Below are positions 18,310-27,194 of a stretch of DNA of 64,000 bases, piece after piece (the first letter of the stretch is position 1; each line of letters begins with the position of its first letter). The DNA comes from Bacteroidales bacterium. Lineage in GTDB: Bacteria; Bacteroidota; Bacteroidia; Bacteroidales; WCHB1-69. The notes under the pieces are model-generated. The model was not told the DNA's origin and searched no databases. It worked only from the letters and a program-made list of their open reading frames with translations. Made by a program: the position numbers and the translations under genes. The stretch is from the NCBI GenBank assembly GCA_017540505.1, contig JAFYAW010000006.1:1-64000 (forward strand), read 5' to 3'.

Positions 18310-18682
18310 ACTTCACCGCTATGGTTTCGATCTCCACCAAAACGCCCTTGGGCAGATCGCGGACGGCAAAGGCGGCGCGGGCCGGCGCATTGACGAGGAA
18401 ATACTGGGCATAGACTTCGTTCATTGGGGCGAAGTTGGCGATGTCGCTCAACAGGCAAGTGGTTTTCACCACATCGTCGAAGGAATAGCCGGCCTCCAAG
18501 AGGATGGCGGCGATGTTCTTCATCACCTGTTCCGTTTGGGCCTTGATGCCCTCGGGCACGATGCCGGTGGCGGGGTCAACGGGAATCTGACCTGAAATAA
18601 ACAACATGCCATTGGCCTCGATAGCCTGGCTGTAAGGACCGATGGCGGCGGGAGCCTTGTCGGTATGGATAACCTTTTTCAT
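18308..18682 (-). CDS. ridA: RidA family reactive intermediate deaminase
   Basis: 124 residues from the ATG at 18682; the longer reading starts in unrelated A/T-rich sequence. It is a full-length RidA/YjgF trimer subunit: [51 protein letters not shown], and the catalytic-region motif [24 protein letters not shown] with the conserved Arg and Glu. It hydrolyses enamine/imine intermediates such as 2-aminoacrylate made by PLP enzymes. Cytoplasmic. First gene of the minus-strand run to 14828. Confidence 0.95.
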   Translation of the reverse strand: MKKVIHTDKAPAAIGPYSQAIEANGMLFISGQIPVDPATGIVPEGIKAQTEQVMKNIAAILLEAGYSFDDVVKTTCLLSDIANFAPMNEVYAQYFLVNAPARAAFAVRDLPKGVLVEIETIAVK

Positions 18683-18734
18683 TTTTATATAATTTTGATA
18701 ATTAAACAATTGCATCCCAATTGAAACGGGCTTG

Positions 18735-18742
18735 CAAAAATA
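18735..18742 (-). promoter_or_regulatory. -7 box of ridA
   Basis: TATTTTTG on the minus strand, 53 bp upstream of the ridA ATG. It diverges from the guaB promoter at 18788. Confidence 0.55.
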
Positions 18743-18787
18743 ACCTTTTTTATCGTTTTTTTCATCGGTCCGTTTGCAAAAAAATAT

Positions 18788-18795
18788 TATTTTTG
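18788..18795 (+). promoter_or_regulatory. -7 box of guaB
   Basis: TATTTTTG ending 23 bp before the ATG at 18819. No clear -33 TTG at the expected spacing. Confidence 0.55.
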
Positions 18796-18818
18796 CACGT
18801 AATAAAAAGTATGTTATT

Positions 18819-20297
18819 ATGTCTTTTATTACAGATAGAATTGCTCTTGACGGACTGACGTTTGACGACGTCTTATTGATTCCCGCTTATTCCGATGTTT
18901 TACCAAAAGAGGTCAGCCTGCAGACGCGTTTCACGCGCAACATCATGCTGAATCTGCCGTTCGTTTCTGCCGCCATGGACACGGTGACGGAAGCCAACAT
19001 GGCCATTGCCATCGCCCGTGAAGGCGGTATCGGCGTGATTCACAAGAACATGACAATTGCCGACCAGGCGCGGCAGGTGGCGTCGGTGAAAAGGGCCGAG
19101 AACGGCATGATCAATGCGCCCGTCATTATCACCGCCGACAAGACGGTGGGTGACGCGATGCGCATCATGGCGGAATACCATATCGGCGGCATCCCGGTGG
19201 TGGACGCGCAGAACAAGCTCATCGGCATCGTCACCAACCGTGACCTCCGCTTTGAAAAAGAGCTGAAAAAGCCCATCGACCAGGTAATGACGAAGGAGCA
19301 CCTCATCACCACGACGCGCAACACGGGATTGAATGAGGCCAGCGACATCCTGCAGCAATACAAGATCGAGAAGCTGCCCGTGGTGGCCGAAGACGGCACG
19401 CTTCTGGGCCTGATAACATACAAGGACATCACCAAGGCGAAAGACAAACCGTACGCCTGCAAGGACCAGCTGGGCCGTTTGCGGGTGGCCGCCGGTGTGG
19501 GCATCACCGCCGATGCCGTGCAGCGTGCCGAGGCTTTGGTAGAGGCCGGCGTGGATGCCTTAGTGCTTGACTGCGCCCACGGACATTCACGGAATGTCAT
19601 CAACACCTTATTGGAAATCAAGAAGAATTTCGCAAACGTGGACGTTGTGGTGGGCAATATTGCCACTGGCGAGGCCGCGCAGATGCTGGCCGACAATGGG
19701 GCCGATGCTGTGAAAGTGGGTATCGGACCGGGTTCTATCTGCACCACGCGCGTGGTCGCGGGCGTGGGTGTACCCCAGCTCAGTGCTGTGTATGGCGTGT
19801 ACAAGGCCCTCCAGGCCTACGACATCCCTCTCATTGCTGACGGCGGCATCCGCTACTCCGGCGACATCGTGAAGGCTTTGGCGGCGGGTGGCAGCTCCGT
19901 GATGCTTGGCGGTCTGCTGGCCGGCGTGGAAGAATCGCCCGGCACCACCATCCTCTTCAACGGCAGGAAGTTCAAGACCTACCGGGGCATGGGTTCCTTA
20001 GAGGCCATGCAGCACGGCTCCAAGGACCGCTACATGCAGAGCGATGTGGATGATGCCAAGAAGCTCGTTCCCGAGGGCATCGTGGGCCGTGTGCCCTACA
20101 AGGGGGACCTCTACGAAGTGATCTATCAGATGGCCGGCGGCCTCCGTTCCGGCATGGGCTACTGCGGTGCCCGCACCATCGCCGACCTACACAACGCCCG
20201 CTTCTGCCGCATCACCAACGCCGGTGTCCAGGAGAGCCATCCCCACGACATCACCATCACCGCCGAAGCCCCCAACTATTCTTCGGAATCCAAATAA
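18819..20297 (+). CDS. guaB: IMP dehydrogenase
   Basis: 492 residues from the ATG at 18819, just after a -7 box. N-terminal TIM-barrel part with [17 protein letters not shown], then two CBS domains (about 95-215, IGGIPVVD and KLPVVAEDG), then the catalytic half: [41 protein letters not shown] with the active-site Cys, [24 protein letters not shown] flap, and [14 protein letters not shown]. It oxidises IMP to XMP with NAD+, the committed step to GMP. Length is usual. It appears to have its own promoter. Confidence 0.98.
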   Translation: MSFITDRIALDGLTFDDVLLIPAYSDVLPKEVSLQTRFTRNIMLNLPFVSAAMDTVTEANMAIAIAREGGIGVIHKNMTIADQARQVASVKRAENGMINAPVIITADKTVGDAMRIMAEYHIGGIPVVDAQNKLIGIVTNRDLRFEKELKKPIDQVMTKEHLITTTRNTGLNEASDILQQYKIEKLPVVAEDGTLLGLITYKDITKAKDKPYACKDQLGRLRVAAGVGITADAVQRAEALVEAGVDALVLDCAHGHSRNVINTLLEIKKNFANVDVVVGNIATGEAAQMLADNGADAVKVGIGPGSICTTRVVAGVGVPQLSAVYGVYKALQAYDIPLIADGGIRYSGDIVKALAAGGSSVMLGGLLAGVEESPGTTILFNGRKFKTYRGMGSLEAMQHGSKDRYMQSDVDDAKKLVPEGIVGRVPYKGDLYEVIYQMAGGLRSGMGYCGARTIADLHNARFCRITNAGVQESHPHDITITAEAPNYSSESK

Positions 20298-20346
20298 CAT
20301 GATTCACCTTTCATTAAATATATTGTAGAATTAAAATCTGTCTGAT

Positions 20347-21195
20347 ATGAAAAATATTATTGTCGGTATTGACTTTTCCAACAGTTCCATGGTCGCCATG
20401 CGTCACGCTGTGGCCATCTGCCTGAGAACGCAAGCCAGCTTGCATTTGGTATGGGTAAAGACCCCCAGCGTGTCCTCCAGTGCGAACGAATTTGACGAGA
20501 GCAAAACATACGTCCAGCACATTCAGGACAAAATGAACGACTGGGTGAAATTATGCCGTCAGGAGTCGCCTGAAACCAATGTCAACAGCGTTATTCTGGA
20601 AGGGAAACCGCATGTCGAGATCAACACGTACGCCTCCAACCTTCCAGATGCCATGATTGTGATGGGAGCACACGGCGCATCCGGTTTTGAAGAGGGCTAC
20701 ATCGGCAACAACGCCTACCGTATGATCAACAACTCGGAAGTGCCGGTTCTGATTATGCGTGAGAACATCCAGATTAACCGCGACTTGCACAAGATCTTCG
20801 TTCCGATAGACATCAGCTTCGAGACGTTGCAGAAGATGCGCCATGCCATCTATCTGGCCAAGGCCTTCGCTGCGCAGATTTATCTGTTCGGCGTGAACTA
20901 TCCGAACACGGCCGAGGCGCGCCACATCATCAACGTGCAGCTGCGCAACGCCATGGAGATGTGCGACGAAGCCAACGTCCGTTACACCGCCGAAGCGCAT
21001 AACGTGACCAACAACGATGTTTGCAAAACCATCCTTGAATCGGCCAAAGAGCTGGATGCCAACCTGATCACCATCATGCGGGAAGAGGCGGAGACCGACT
21101 TTACTGCCTCCCGCAACATGCGCCAGATCTTGAGTACCTCCCCGATGCCGTTGCTCATCATCCCCAACAAAAGCGCCTTTTCCGTAGGACGTTAG
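20347..21195 (+). CDS. Universal stress protein, tandem UspA domains
   Basis: 282 residues with two Usp folds. The first (1-140) starts IIVGIDFSNSSMVAMRHAV and ends AMIVMGAHGASGFEEGYIGNNAYRMINNSEVPVLIMR, containing the ATP-binding GxxG-like stretch. The second (about 150-278) starts IFVPIDISFETLQKMRHAIYLAKAF and ends MRQILSTSPMPLLIIPNK, with weaker nucleotide motifs. Cytoplasmic, stress or growth-arrest related in the family. It lies 49 bp after guaB and 2 bp before the flavin reductase gene, so it is probably in an operon with the latter. Confidence 0.88.
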   Translation: MKNIIVGIDFSNSSMVAMRHAVAICLRTQASLHLVWVKTPSVSSSANEFDESKTYVQHIQDKMNDWVKLCRQESPETNVNSVILEGKPHVEINTYASNLPDAMIVMGAHGASGFEEGYIGNNAYRMINNSEVPVLIMRENIQINRDLHKIFVPIDISFETLQKMRHAIYLAKAFAAQIYLFGVNYPNTAEARHIINVQLRNAMEMCDEANVRYTAEAHNVTNNDVCKTILESAKELDANLITIMREEAETDFTASRNMRQILSTSPMPLLIIPNKSAFSVGR

Positions 21196-21197
21196 TC

Positions 21198-21773
21198 ATG
21201 AAGAAGGACGGCAAACGGCTGCTGCGTGCGGGAAACATGCTAAACCCCTCTCCCGTGGTCATGGTCTCGTGCGGCAGCACCCTTGACGAATACAACATCA
21301 TCACCATCGCATGGACGGGTACGATTTGTTCGGACCCGCCCATGTGCTTTATTTCCGTGCGGCCGGAACGGCATTCCTACCCGCTTATTCGGGAGAGCGG
21401 GGAGTTTGTCATCAACTTGGTCAGCCGCGAGTTAGCCCCCATCGCCGACTGGTGCGGCGTAAGGTCGGGCAAGAAATTCAACAAATTCATGGAAACGGGT
21501 CTCACCCCTGTGCACGGGTCGCACGTGAATGCCCCTCTCATCCATGAAGCGCCCGTCAACATCGAGTGCAAGGTGACGCAGGTGATCCCCCTTGGCACCC
21601 ACGACATGTTCTTGGCGGAAGTGGTGGCCGTACACGCCAAGGAGAACCTCTTCAATCCCAAAACCGATGCGCTGGAGCTGCAGCGTGCCAACCTTGTATC
21701 TTATTCCCATGGGCATTATTATGATTTGGGCAAAATTATAGGAAAATTCGGCTTTTCCGTGGAGAGGAAATAA
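21198..21773 (+). CDS. Flavin reductase family protein
   Basis: 191 residues, with the flavin reductase-like (FMN-binding split barrel) signature LNPSPVVMVSCGST, NIITIAWTGTICSDPPMCFISVRPERHSYPLI, EFVINLVSRELAPIADWCGVRSG and the beta segment HDMFLAEVVAVHA. Such proteins bind FMN and may reduce flavins or other substrates; the partner is not indicated by context. It follows the Usp gene by 2 bp. Confidence 0.88.
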   Translation: MKKDGKRLLRAGNMLNPSPVVMVSCGSTLDEYNIITIAWTGTICSDPPMCFISVRPERHSYPLIRESGEFVINLVSRELAPIADWCGVRSGKKFNKFMETGLTPVHGSHVNAPLIHEAPVNIECKVTQVIPLGTHDMFLAEVVAVHAKENLFNPKTDALELQRANLVSYSHGHYYDLGKIIGKFGFSVERK

Positions 21774-21800
21774 GATTTCGCCAGTAAAAAATGAGATTTT

Positions 21801-22601
21801 ATGAAAATTAAAAACGTATTAGAATATTTAGAGCAGAGATTTCCTCTTTCTTTGCAGGAGGATTTTGACAACTGCGGTGTGCAGTGTGGCGATGTGGAAC
21901 AGGAAATCACGGGTGCGTTGGTCTGCTTTGAGATGTCGGAGAAGGTGATTGAAGAAGCCCTTTCCATGAACGCCAATCTGGTGATTTCGCATCATCCACT
22001 GATTCTACGGCGGGGTATCTGCAAAATAGAACCCAAGGACCGGGTGGGCGGCATCATTTGTAAAGCATTGGAACACAAGATGGTGCTTTACTCCATGCAC
22101 ACCAATATTGACAGTGCGGCGGGCGGTGGTAACGATGCCTTCGCGGAGCGTCTCGGGCTGACGGACGTGCGCGTGTTAGTGCCTGCGGCGGGTGAACAGA
22201 CCGATGGCAGTGCCCGCAACGGTCTCGGACGTATAGGTCGGCTGCCACAACCCATGTCCACCGTCGAATTCCTCCAGTTCGTCAAGGGAAAGATGAACCT
22301 GAGTGTCATCCGGTACAACGGCAGCGTGGACAAGACCATCGAGCGGGTGGCTGTGTGCGGCGGCGGCGGGTCCTCTTTCATTGAGGATGCCCTGCACGCC
22401 GGAGCCGACGCATACGTGACCGGCGACATCAAATACCACGACTTTTTCCGCCCCAACGGGAAAATGCTGCTGGCCGACATCGGACATTATGAGGGGGAAT
22501 ACTTTATCCGTGAAATAATATATAAGGAAGTTACAGAAAAATTTCCTATTTTTGCAGCCGCAATTTCTAAAATGGATAAATTGGAAATTGAGTATTTGTA
22601 A
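21801..22601 (+). CDS. Nif3-like dinuclear metal centre protein
   Basis: 266 residues. Motifs in order: EDFDNCGVQCGD, LVISHHPLILRRG (metal His pair), VLYSMHTNIDSAAGGGNDAFAERLGL, VAVCGGGGSSFIEDALHAGADAYVTGDIKYHDFF, and LLADIGHYEGE with the C-terminal His/Glu ligands. This is the NIF3/YbgI family, hexameric toroids with a di-metal site; the cellular role is uncertain (often annotated GTP cyclohydrolase I type 2-like). Length is the short form without the inserted PII-like domain. A promoter for the next gene lies within its 3' end. Confidence 0.92.
   Translation: MKIKNVLEYLEQRFPLSLQEDFDNCGVQCGDVEQEITGALVCFEMSEKVIEEALSMNANLVISHHPLILRRGICKIEPKDRVGGIICKALEHKMVLYSMHTNIDSAAGGGNDAFAERLGLTDVRVLVPAAGEQTDGSARNGLGRIGRLPQPMSTVEFLQFVKGKMNLSVIRYNGSVDKTIERVAVCGGGGSSFIEDALHAGADAYVTGDIKYHDFFRPNGKMLLADIGHYEGEYFIREIIYKEVTEKFPIFAAAISKMDKLEIEYL
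22547..22554 (+). promoter_or_regulatory. -7 box inside the 3' end of the Nif3 gene
   Basis: TATTTTTG, 70 bp upstream of the ATG at 22625; it would give the zinc-ribbon gene its own transcript. Confidence 0.45.
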
Positions 22602-22624
22602 TGTAATCGTTAATCATTCAGAAT

Positions 22625-23617
22625 ATGGCCAAGAAAAAAGTTACTGAAGAAGAAAATCCGGCTCAAGTGGAAAAGACTGCTGCCGCAACAAAAACCAAAA
22701 AAACCGCCAAAAAGAAAACCAAAACCGCTGATGCGGAGCCCACACCCGACACTCCGGAAGTAGCAGAGGTAACACCCGCCGCTGAAGTGATACTTGAAGA
22801 CGACATCACCGTTGAGAAGACCGCCGACGGTGTCATTGAAGTGAAAAAACACGAGGACAACCAAATCACCGCCGAAGAGATCACCATCGAGCAGAAACTG
22901 CTTTCCCTGTACAATCTGCAGCAGATCTGTACCAAAATCGACGATATCCGCATGATCCGTGGCGAGCTGCCAGAGGAAATTCGCGACAACGAGGACGAAT
23001 GCGAAGGCAAACGCACCCGTATCGCCAAATTCAACGATGAGATTCATAACCTGAAATTGAAAATCTCCGGCGAAAACACCAAGAAGGAAGAGGCTGCCGC
23101 TGCCATCAAGAAATATGAGGAGCAGCAAAACAACGTCCGCAACAACCGCGAGTATGAATCCTTAAGCAAGGAAATCGAATACCAGAACCTCGAAATCCAG
23201 GTTTCTGAAAAGCATATCGCCAAGTACAACGCCGACATCGCTGAAAAAGAGGCCCTCATTCAGGAAACCTCCGAAAAACTTTCCGAACTGGAAGAGGTTT
23301 TGAAGCAGAAGAAATCCGAGTTGGAAGGCATCATCGCCGATACGGAAAAGGAAGAGGCGGAACTGTTAGAAAAAGCTGAAGTTCTCAAGGCCAAGGTGGA
23401 CGACCGCCTGCTTATGGCTTTCGAGCGCATCCGCAAAAACGCGCACAACGGCCTGGCCATCGTGAAGATTGAACGCGATGCCTGCGGTGGTTGCTTCAGC
23501 AAGATCCCGCCCCAACGCCAGCTTGACATCGCCCTGCACAAAAAAATCATCGTCTGCGAAGCTTGCGGCCGTATCTTTATTGACGACAAACTGGTTCACA
23601 GCCAGCAGGAAGCCTAA
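22625..23617 (+). CDS. Coiled-coil protein with C4 zinc ribbon
   Basis: 330 residues. The Lys/Thr/Ala-rich N-terminal 70 residues look disordered. A long two-part coiled coil (about 85-265) contains NNVRNNREYESLSKEIEYQ, the signature of the CT398/DUF164-like family. The C-terminus has DACGGCFSKIPPQRQLDI and IIVCEACGRIFID, a four-Cys zinc ribbon. The family is proposed to act as a nucleic-acid or protein scaffold; no reaction is known. It lies 23 bp after the Nif3-like gene, a neighbour pairing common in bacteria, which supports a functional link. Confidence 0.9.
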   Translation: MAKKKVTEEENPAQVEKTAAATKTKKTAKKKTKTADAEPTPDTPEVAEVTPAAEVILEDDITVEKTADGVIEVKKHEDNQITAEEITIEQKLLSLYNLQQICTKIDDIRMIRGELPEEIRDNEDECEGKRTRIAKFNDEIHNLKLKISGENTKKEEAAAAIKKYEEQQNNVRNNREYESLSKEIEYQNLEIQVSEKHIAKYNADIAEKEALIQETSEKLSELEEVLKQKKSELEGIIADTEKEEAELLEKAEVLKAKVDDRLLMAFERIRKNAHNGLAIVKIERDACGGCFSKIPPQRQLDIALHKKIIVCEACGRIFIDDKLVHSQQEA

Positions 23618-23635
23618 TCTTCTAACTCTATTTTC

Positions 23636-24160
23636 ATGGACAAAAAGGAACTGCGCCGACACATTCGGCAGCTGAAGAAAAGCTATGCTCCGGAATCGCT
23701 GCAACAGCAATCCCGACAAATTCTCCGTCAGCTGTCCAGCCACCCCGATTTCCAACAGGCGGAATACGTCATGCTTTATGCATCCCTTCCCGATGAGGTG
23801 CAGACATTGGATTTTATAGAAGAATGGAAAAACAGGAAACACCTCATCCTTCCGACGGTGGTGGGCGATGACATCATTCCCGTGGAACTCACTGCCGACT
23901 GCCCGATGGTGGAGGGCTCGTTCCATATCCTTGAGCCGCAAAGCAACCAATATGCCGGACCCCTCGACCTCATCGTGGTGCCGGGCATGGCCTTCGACCG
24001 CCAAGGTCACCGATTGGGGCGTGGCAAAGGGTATTATGACCGTTTCCTAATAAAATATCCCGAGGTGAAGACCATCGGGATATGTTTCGATTTCCAGTTG
24101 CTGGATGAAGTTCCGGCGGAACCCCATGACCAGCTTATAGATGAGATAATCTCTCTTTAA
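23636..24160 (+). CDS. 5-formyltetrahydrofolate cyclo-ligase
   Basis: 174 residues. N-terminal MDKKELRRHIRQLKKS, central VMLYASLPDEVQTLDFIEEW and LILPTVVGDDI, and the diagnostic C-terminal VVPGMAFDRQGHRLGRGKGYYDRFL (ATP and substrate loop). It makes 5,10-methenyl-THF from 5-formyl-THF using ATP, in folate salvage. The TAA stop overlaps the TAA of the convergent upp gene through a shared TTAA. Confidence 0.94.
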   Translation: MDKKELRRHIRQLKKSYAPESLQQQSRQILRQLSSHPDFQQAEYVMLYASLPDEVQTLDFIEEWKNRKHLILPTVVGDDIIPVELTADCPMVEGSFHILEPQSNQYAGPLDLIVVPGMAFDRQGHRLGRGKGYYDRFLIKYPEVKTIGICFDFQLLDEVPAEPHDQLIDEIISL

Positions 24161-24822
24161 TCCGATGTTTTGATGCCATAGGCCAAATCGCCGGCATCGC
24201 CGAGACCGGGCACGATGTAGGAGTGCGCGGTCAGTTCCTCGTCGATGGCCCCGATCCAGAGGGTGCACTTGGAGGGTTTCAAGTGATGTTGCAGATATTC
24301 CACGCCTTGGCGGCTGGCGATGATGCTCACAATGTGCGTGTGCACCGGCTCGCCCTTGGTCATCAACTCCTCGTAAGCCAGCAACATGGACTTGCCTGTG
24401 GCCAGCATGGGATCCGCTAAGATGAGCGTCTTGTCGTCCAGCTCCGGAGCCGACATATAGTCCACCTGAATCTCGAAGGTGCCGTCCTTATAGTATTTGC
24501 GAAATGCGGAAATGAAGGCGTTCTCGCCGTGGTCGAAGTAGTTGAGCAGACCCTGGTGCAGGGGCAGTCCGGCACGCAGGATGGTGGCCAGCACGGGCTT
24601 CTCTTGCAGGCGCGGAATCTCAGCAATGCCCAGCGGGGTGGAGACCTCCTGCGGTTTGAAATTCATCGTTTTGCTGATCTCGTAGGCGAAAATCTCGCCG
24701 ATACGCTCCAGGTTGCGGCGGAAACGCATACTGTCGGTCTGTACATCCACGCTTCGGATTTCCGCGATAAACTCATCAAAAAGAGAGTTCTGGTTACCAA
24801 GGACATTCAGGTTGTTTTTCAT
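24157..24822 (-). CDS. upp: Uracil phosphoribosyltransferase
   Basis: 221 residues from the ATG at 24822; the longer reading starts upstream of the promoter. Motifs: MRFRRNLERIGEIFAYEISKTM, VLATILRAGLPLHQGLLNYFD, YKDGTFEIQVDYMSAPELDDKT, the PRPP loop LILADPMLATGKSM, and the C-terminal uracil-binding LTAHSYIVPGLGDAGDLAYG. It converts uracil and PRPP to UMP. This is the Upp type usual in Bacteroidota. Its stop overlaps the convergent cyclo-ligase stop. Confidence 0.96.
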   Translation of the reverse strand: MKNNLNVLGNQNSLFDEFIAEIRSVDVQTDSMRFRRNLERIGEIFAYEISKTMNFKPQEVSTPLGIAEIPRLQEKPVLATILRAGLPLHQGLLNYFDHGENAFISAFRKYYKDGTFEIQVDYMSAPELDDKTLILADPMLATGKSMLLAYEELMTKGEPVHTHIVSIIASRQGVEYLQHHLKPSKCTLWIGAIDEELTAHSYIVPGLGDAGDLAYGIKTSD

Positions 24823-24851
24823 CGTAGTGGGTTTTTCAACGTTTGTCGGGG

Positions 24852-24859
24852 CAAAGATA
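24852..24859 (-). promoter_or_regulatory. -7 box of upp
   Basis: TATCTTTG on the minus strand, 30 bp upstream of the ATG at 24822. Confidence 0.55.
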
Positions 24860-24950
24860 GTGAATTTTTCCAAAATCGGGACAACATCATATTCATCTGT
24901 CGTTATGCGAAAGGCGAACCGATGCCACATTTCTTCCAAATCAATATTTA

Positions 24951-24982
24951 AAATTTAACTATTGATTGTTAAAAATAAAACA
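24951..24982. repeat. 32-bp motif shared with 50549-50580, with TTTAAC/GTTAAA dyad
   Basis: Lies in the 316-bp gap 24823-25138 between upp and the divergent gene at 25139. It starts AAATTTAAC, continues TGATTGTTAAAAATA, and matches 28 of 32 bases at 50549-50580. The core TTTAAC-N7-GTTAAA is an inverted repeat. The rest of the gap holds two promoters and A/T-rich sequence without an ORF. Confidence 0.55.
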
Positions 24983-25032
24983 TAGAATTTTAATTATTTG
25001 ATTATCAGCAGTAAAAAATTTATCCTAAACTA

Positions 25033-25063
25033 TTGACAAATGGAGGCTTCTGTTGTATATTTG
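25033..25063 (+). promoter_or_regulatory. Promoter of the PD-(D/E)XK-like orphan gene
   Basis: TTG at 25033-25035, 20 bp, then TATATTTG at 25056-25063: one of the best matches to the Bacteroidota consensus in this window. The leader to the ATG at 25139 is about 70 nt. Confidence 0.7.
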
Positions 25064-25138
25064 TCGCTCCTAACATTAATAAATTGTAAACAAATATAAA
25101 GTATTATATTGTTCAACCATAAATTATAAAACCATACT

Positions 25139-25723
25139 ATGATACCGACTAACATCAACCCGCAGGATTTGACTTGGACCGAGCTCAAAAACATCGTTTT
25201 AGCCGTTTCAGACCAGGTGGATAAAACATCCAGACAGATGGAGGAGACATTCGCGCGAATGGACAAGTCAGACAAGAAGTTCAAAGAGTTGTCCAGCAGG
25301 TTCAGTTCCACTATCGGGAACCTCACTGAGGGTCTGATGGAACCCGAGGCGTTAAGAATCTTCAAGAAGGCCGGCTTCAAGGTTAACCGCTACTTCACGA
25401 ACATGAAAAAACACGACAGGGACTCGAACGTGGAGATGGAGATTGACCAATTTATGGTGGACGGCACGACGGCCATTGCAATGGAAATCAAGACGGCCTG
25501 CAACAAAAGCGATATTGACCACTTTATCGCCAAGATGGGTCGTTTCAAGAAGTTGTTTCCGGAATATGGCGACAAGACCGTGTATCTGGCCATCGCGGCC
25601 ATCAAGTACAACAGGGGTTCTGACCGTTACGCGCACGAGAAAGGTCTGCTGGTGGTGCGTGCCACGCCCGACAACATCTTCACCCTCGACTCCACAGAGG
25701 GCGATGAAATGCTAACGTATTAA
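25139..25723 (+). CDS. DUF3782-type PD-(D/E)XK nuclease-like protein
   Basis: 194 residues. An N-terminal helix and coiled coil (about 10-60, with QMEETFARMDKSDKKFKEL) precedes a compact domain: LTEGLMEPEALRIFKKAGF, then VEMEIDQFMVDGTTAIAMEIKTACNKSDIDHF in layout, where the Asp in EID and the EIK of MEIKT match a PD-(D/E)XK active site, followed by HFIAKMGRFKKLFPEYGDKTVYLAIAA and GLLVVRA. The arrangement coil plus restriction-like fold is that of the DUF3782 family common in cyanobacteria and Bacteroidota. A nuclease activity is inferred from the motif only. No methylase or partner gene is adjacent. Confidence 0.8.
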   Translation: MIPTNINPQDLTWTELKNIVLAVSDQVDKTSRQMEETFARMDKSDKKFKELSSRFSSTIGNLTEGLMEPEALRIFKKAGFKVNRYFTNMKKHDRDSNVEMEIDQFMVDGTTAIAMEIKTACNKSDIDHFIAKMGRFKKLFPEYGDKTVYLAIAAIKYNRGSDRYAHEKGLLVVRATPDNIFTLDSTEGDEMLTY

Positions 25724-25734
25724 AAGAAACAATT

Positions 25735-25860
25735 TTGGAGAAGAAAAATCCCATTGAAGAGGCCCGAAGGTATGTAGCCATTGCAAAGGAGGTCATTAAG
25801 AAGGCCAACGACATCATCAACCGATGCGCTTTACTGTACTCAAGAGTCAATCAGGCGTAA
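25735..25860 (+). pseudogene. Small ORF or remnant, DUF5618/HEPN-like fragment
   Basis: In a different frame from the preceding gene, a 41-codon reading from TTG 25735 to TAA 25858 gives KKNPIEEARRYVAIAKEVIK, then KANDIINRCALLYSRVNQA. The first part has the pattern of the N-terminal helix of small helical (DUF5618 or HEPN-like) proteins that often sit beside such nuclease-like orphans; the second part diverges. There is no ATG. It may be a truncated remnant or a tiny real gene; it ends 5 bp before the convergent purB stop. Confidence 0.35.
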
Positions 25861-25865
25861 TCTTG

Positions 25866-27161
25866 TTATTCTCCAAACACCCTCTCAAAGATGGCGGGCA
25901 CCTGCTTCAGGTAATAGTCCAGCGTGAAACACTGCGCCAGCTCTCCCGGCGTGAACTGCTTTTGAATCGTCTCATTCTGCATCAGAAGCTCCTGGTAGTC
26001 TTTGCCATTAAACCAGGCCTCCATGGCAATAGGTTGTACCAGGTCGTAGGCCACCTCGCGGGCAAATCCCTTGGTTATGAGCGTAGTCATCACCCGTTGG
26101 GCAAAGATAACCTTGTGTGTCAGGTAGATATTCTTCAACATATTGTCGGGGAAGACGACAAGGTTGTCCAGAATCCTTCCGAAGCGGTTGAGCATATAAT
26201 CCAGCAGGATGGTGGCATCGGGGAGCATGATGCGCTCGGCGGACGAGTGCGAGATGTCGCGTTCGTGCCACAGCGGGATGTTCTCATACGAGCTGACCAT
26301 GTATCCGCGCAGGATGCGGGCGCACCCGCACATGTTCTCGCTGCCGATGGGGTTGCGCTTGTGCGGCATGGCGGACGACCCCTTCTGGCCCTTGCCGAAC
26401 GCCTCTTCCGCCTCGCGCAGTTCCGTGCGCTGCCAGTGGCGAACCTCCACGGCCATCTGCTCCATCGAGGAGCCGATGAGTGCCAGCGTGGCCATGTAGT
26501 GCGCATGTCGGTCGCGCTGCAGAACCTGCGTGGAGATGTTGGCCGAATGGATGCCCAACTGTTCGCAGACGTAGTCCTGCACGAAAGGTGGTGTGTTGGC
26601 GAAGTTGCCTACGGCCCCGCTAATCTTTCCGCACTCCACATCGGCGGCAGCCATCTCAAAACGCTGCATATTGCGCTTCATCTCCTCATACCACAATGCC
26701 CATTTCAACCCCAAGGAGGTAATGTCGGCATGAACGCCATGTGTGCGTCCGATGCAGGGGGTGTCCTTGAATTCGTAGGCGCGTCGTTTCAGAATCTCCA
26801 TAAAACGCTGCAGATCACCACGTAGGATATCGTTGGCCTGCTTAAGCAGATAGCCATTGGCCGTGTCCACTACGTCCGTGGAGGTCAAACCATAATGCAC
26901 CCACTTGCGCTCTTCGCCTAACGACTCGCTCACGGCCCGGGTGAACGCCACGATGTCATGGCGGGTCTGCTGTTCGATTTCATAAATCCTGTCCACCTTG
27001 AAGGTGGCTTTGTCGCGCAGCTTTTGGACATCCTCCGCAGGAATAACACCCAATTGGCTCCACGCGGCAGCAGCTTCGATTTCAACTTTCAGATAGGCAC
27101 CGAATTTGTTTTCCTCCGTCCATACGGCACTCATTTCCGGACGCGAATAACGTGGTATCAT
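25866..27161 (-). CDS. purB: Adenylosuccinate lyase
   Basis: 431 residues from the ATG at 27161 (ten residues shorter than the longest reading). N-terminal [27 protein letters not shown]-type motif [29 protein letters not shown] (catalytic His), and the fumarase/aspartase signature [17 protein letters not shown] with the flexible Ser loop. It cleaves SAICAR and adenylosuccinate in purine synthesis. Length is usual for the B. subtilis-type enzyme. Its own -7 box lies immediately upstream at 27181. Confidence 0.97.
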   Translation of the reverse strand: MIPRYSRPEMSAVWTEENKFGAYLKVEIEAAAAWSQLGVIPAEDVQKLRDKATFKVDRIYEIEQQTRHDIVAFTRAVSESLGEERKWVHYGLTSTDVVDTANGYLLKQANDILRGDLQRFMEILKRRAYEFKDTPCIGRTHGVHADITSLGLKWALWYEEMKRNMQRFEMAAADVECGKISGAVGNFANTPPFVQDYVCEQLGIHSANISTQVLQRDRHAHYMATLALIGSSMEQMAVEVRHWQRTELREAEEAFGKGQKGSSAMPHKRNPIGSENMCGCARILRGYMVSSYENIPLWHERDISHSSAERIMLPDATILLDYMLNRFGRILDNLVVFPDNMLKNIYLTHKVIFAQRVMTTLITKGFAREVAYDLVQPIAMEAWFNGKDYQELLMQNETIQKQFTPGELAQCFTLDYYLKQVPAIFERVFGE

Positions 27162-27180
27162 GTCAGTTTTTTTTAGCTTG

Positions 27181-27188
27181 CAAAAATA
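27181..27188 (-). promoter_or_regulatory. -7 box of purB
   Basis: TATTTTTG on the minus strand, 20 bp upstream of the ATG at 27161 and immediately after the stop of the giant T9SS gene. Confidence 0.55.
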
Positions 27189-27194
27189 CAAAAA

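Noticed and set aside
17265..18413. Plus-strand 382-codon ORF opposite the ABC-F gene
   Set aside because: It lies antisense to both ABC domains with intact Walker motifs; no motif is visible in its own translation.
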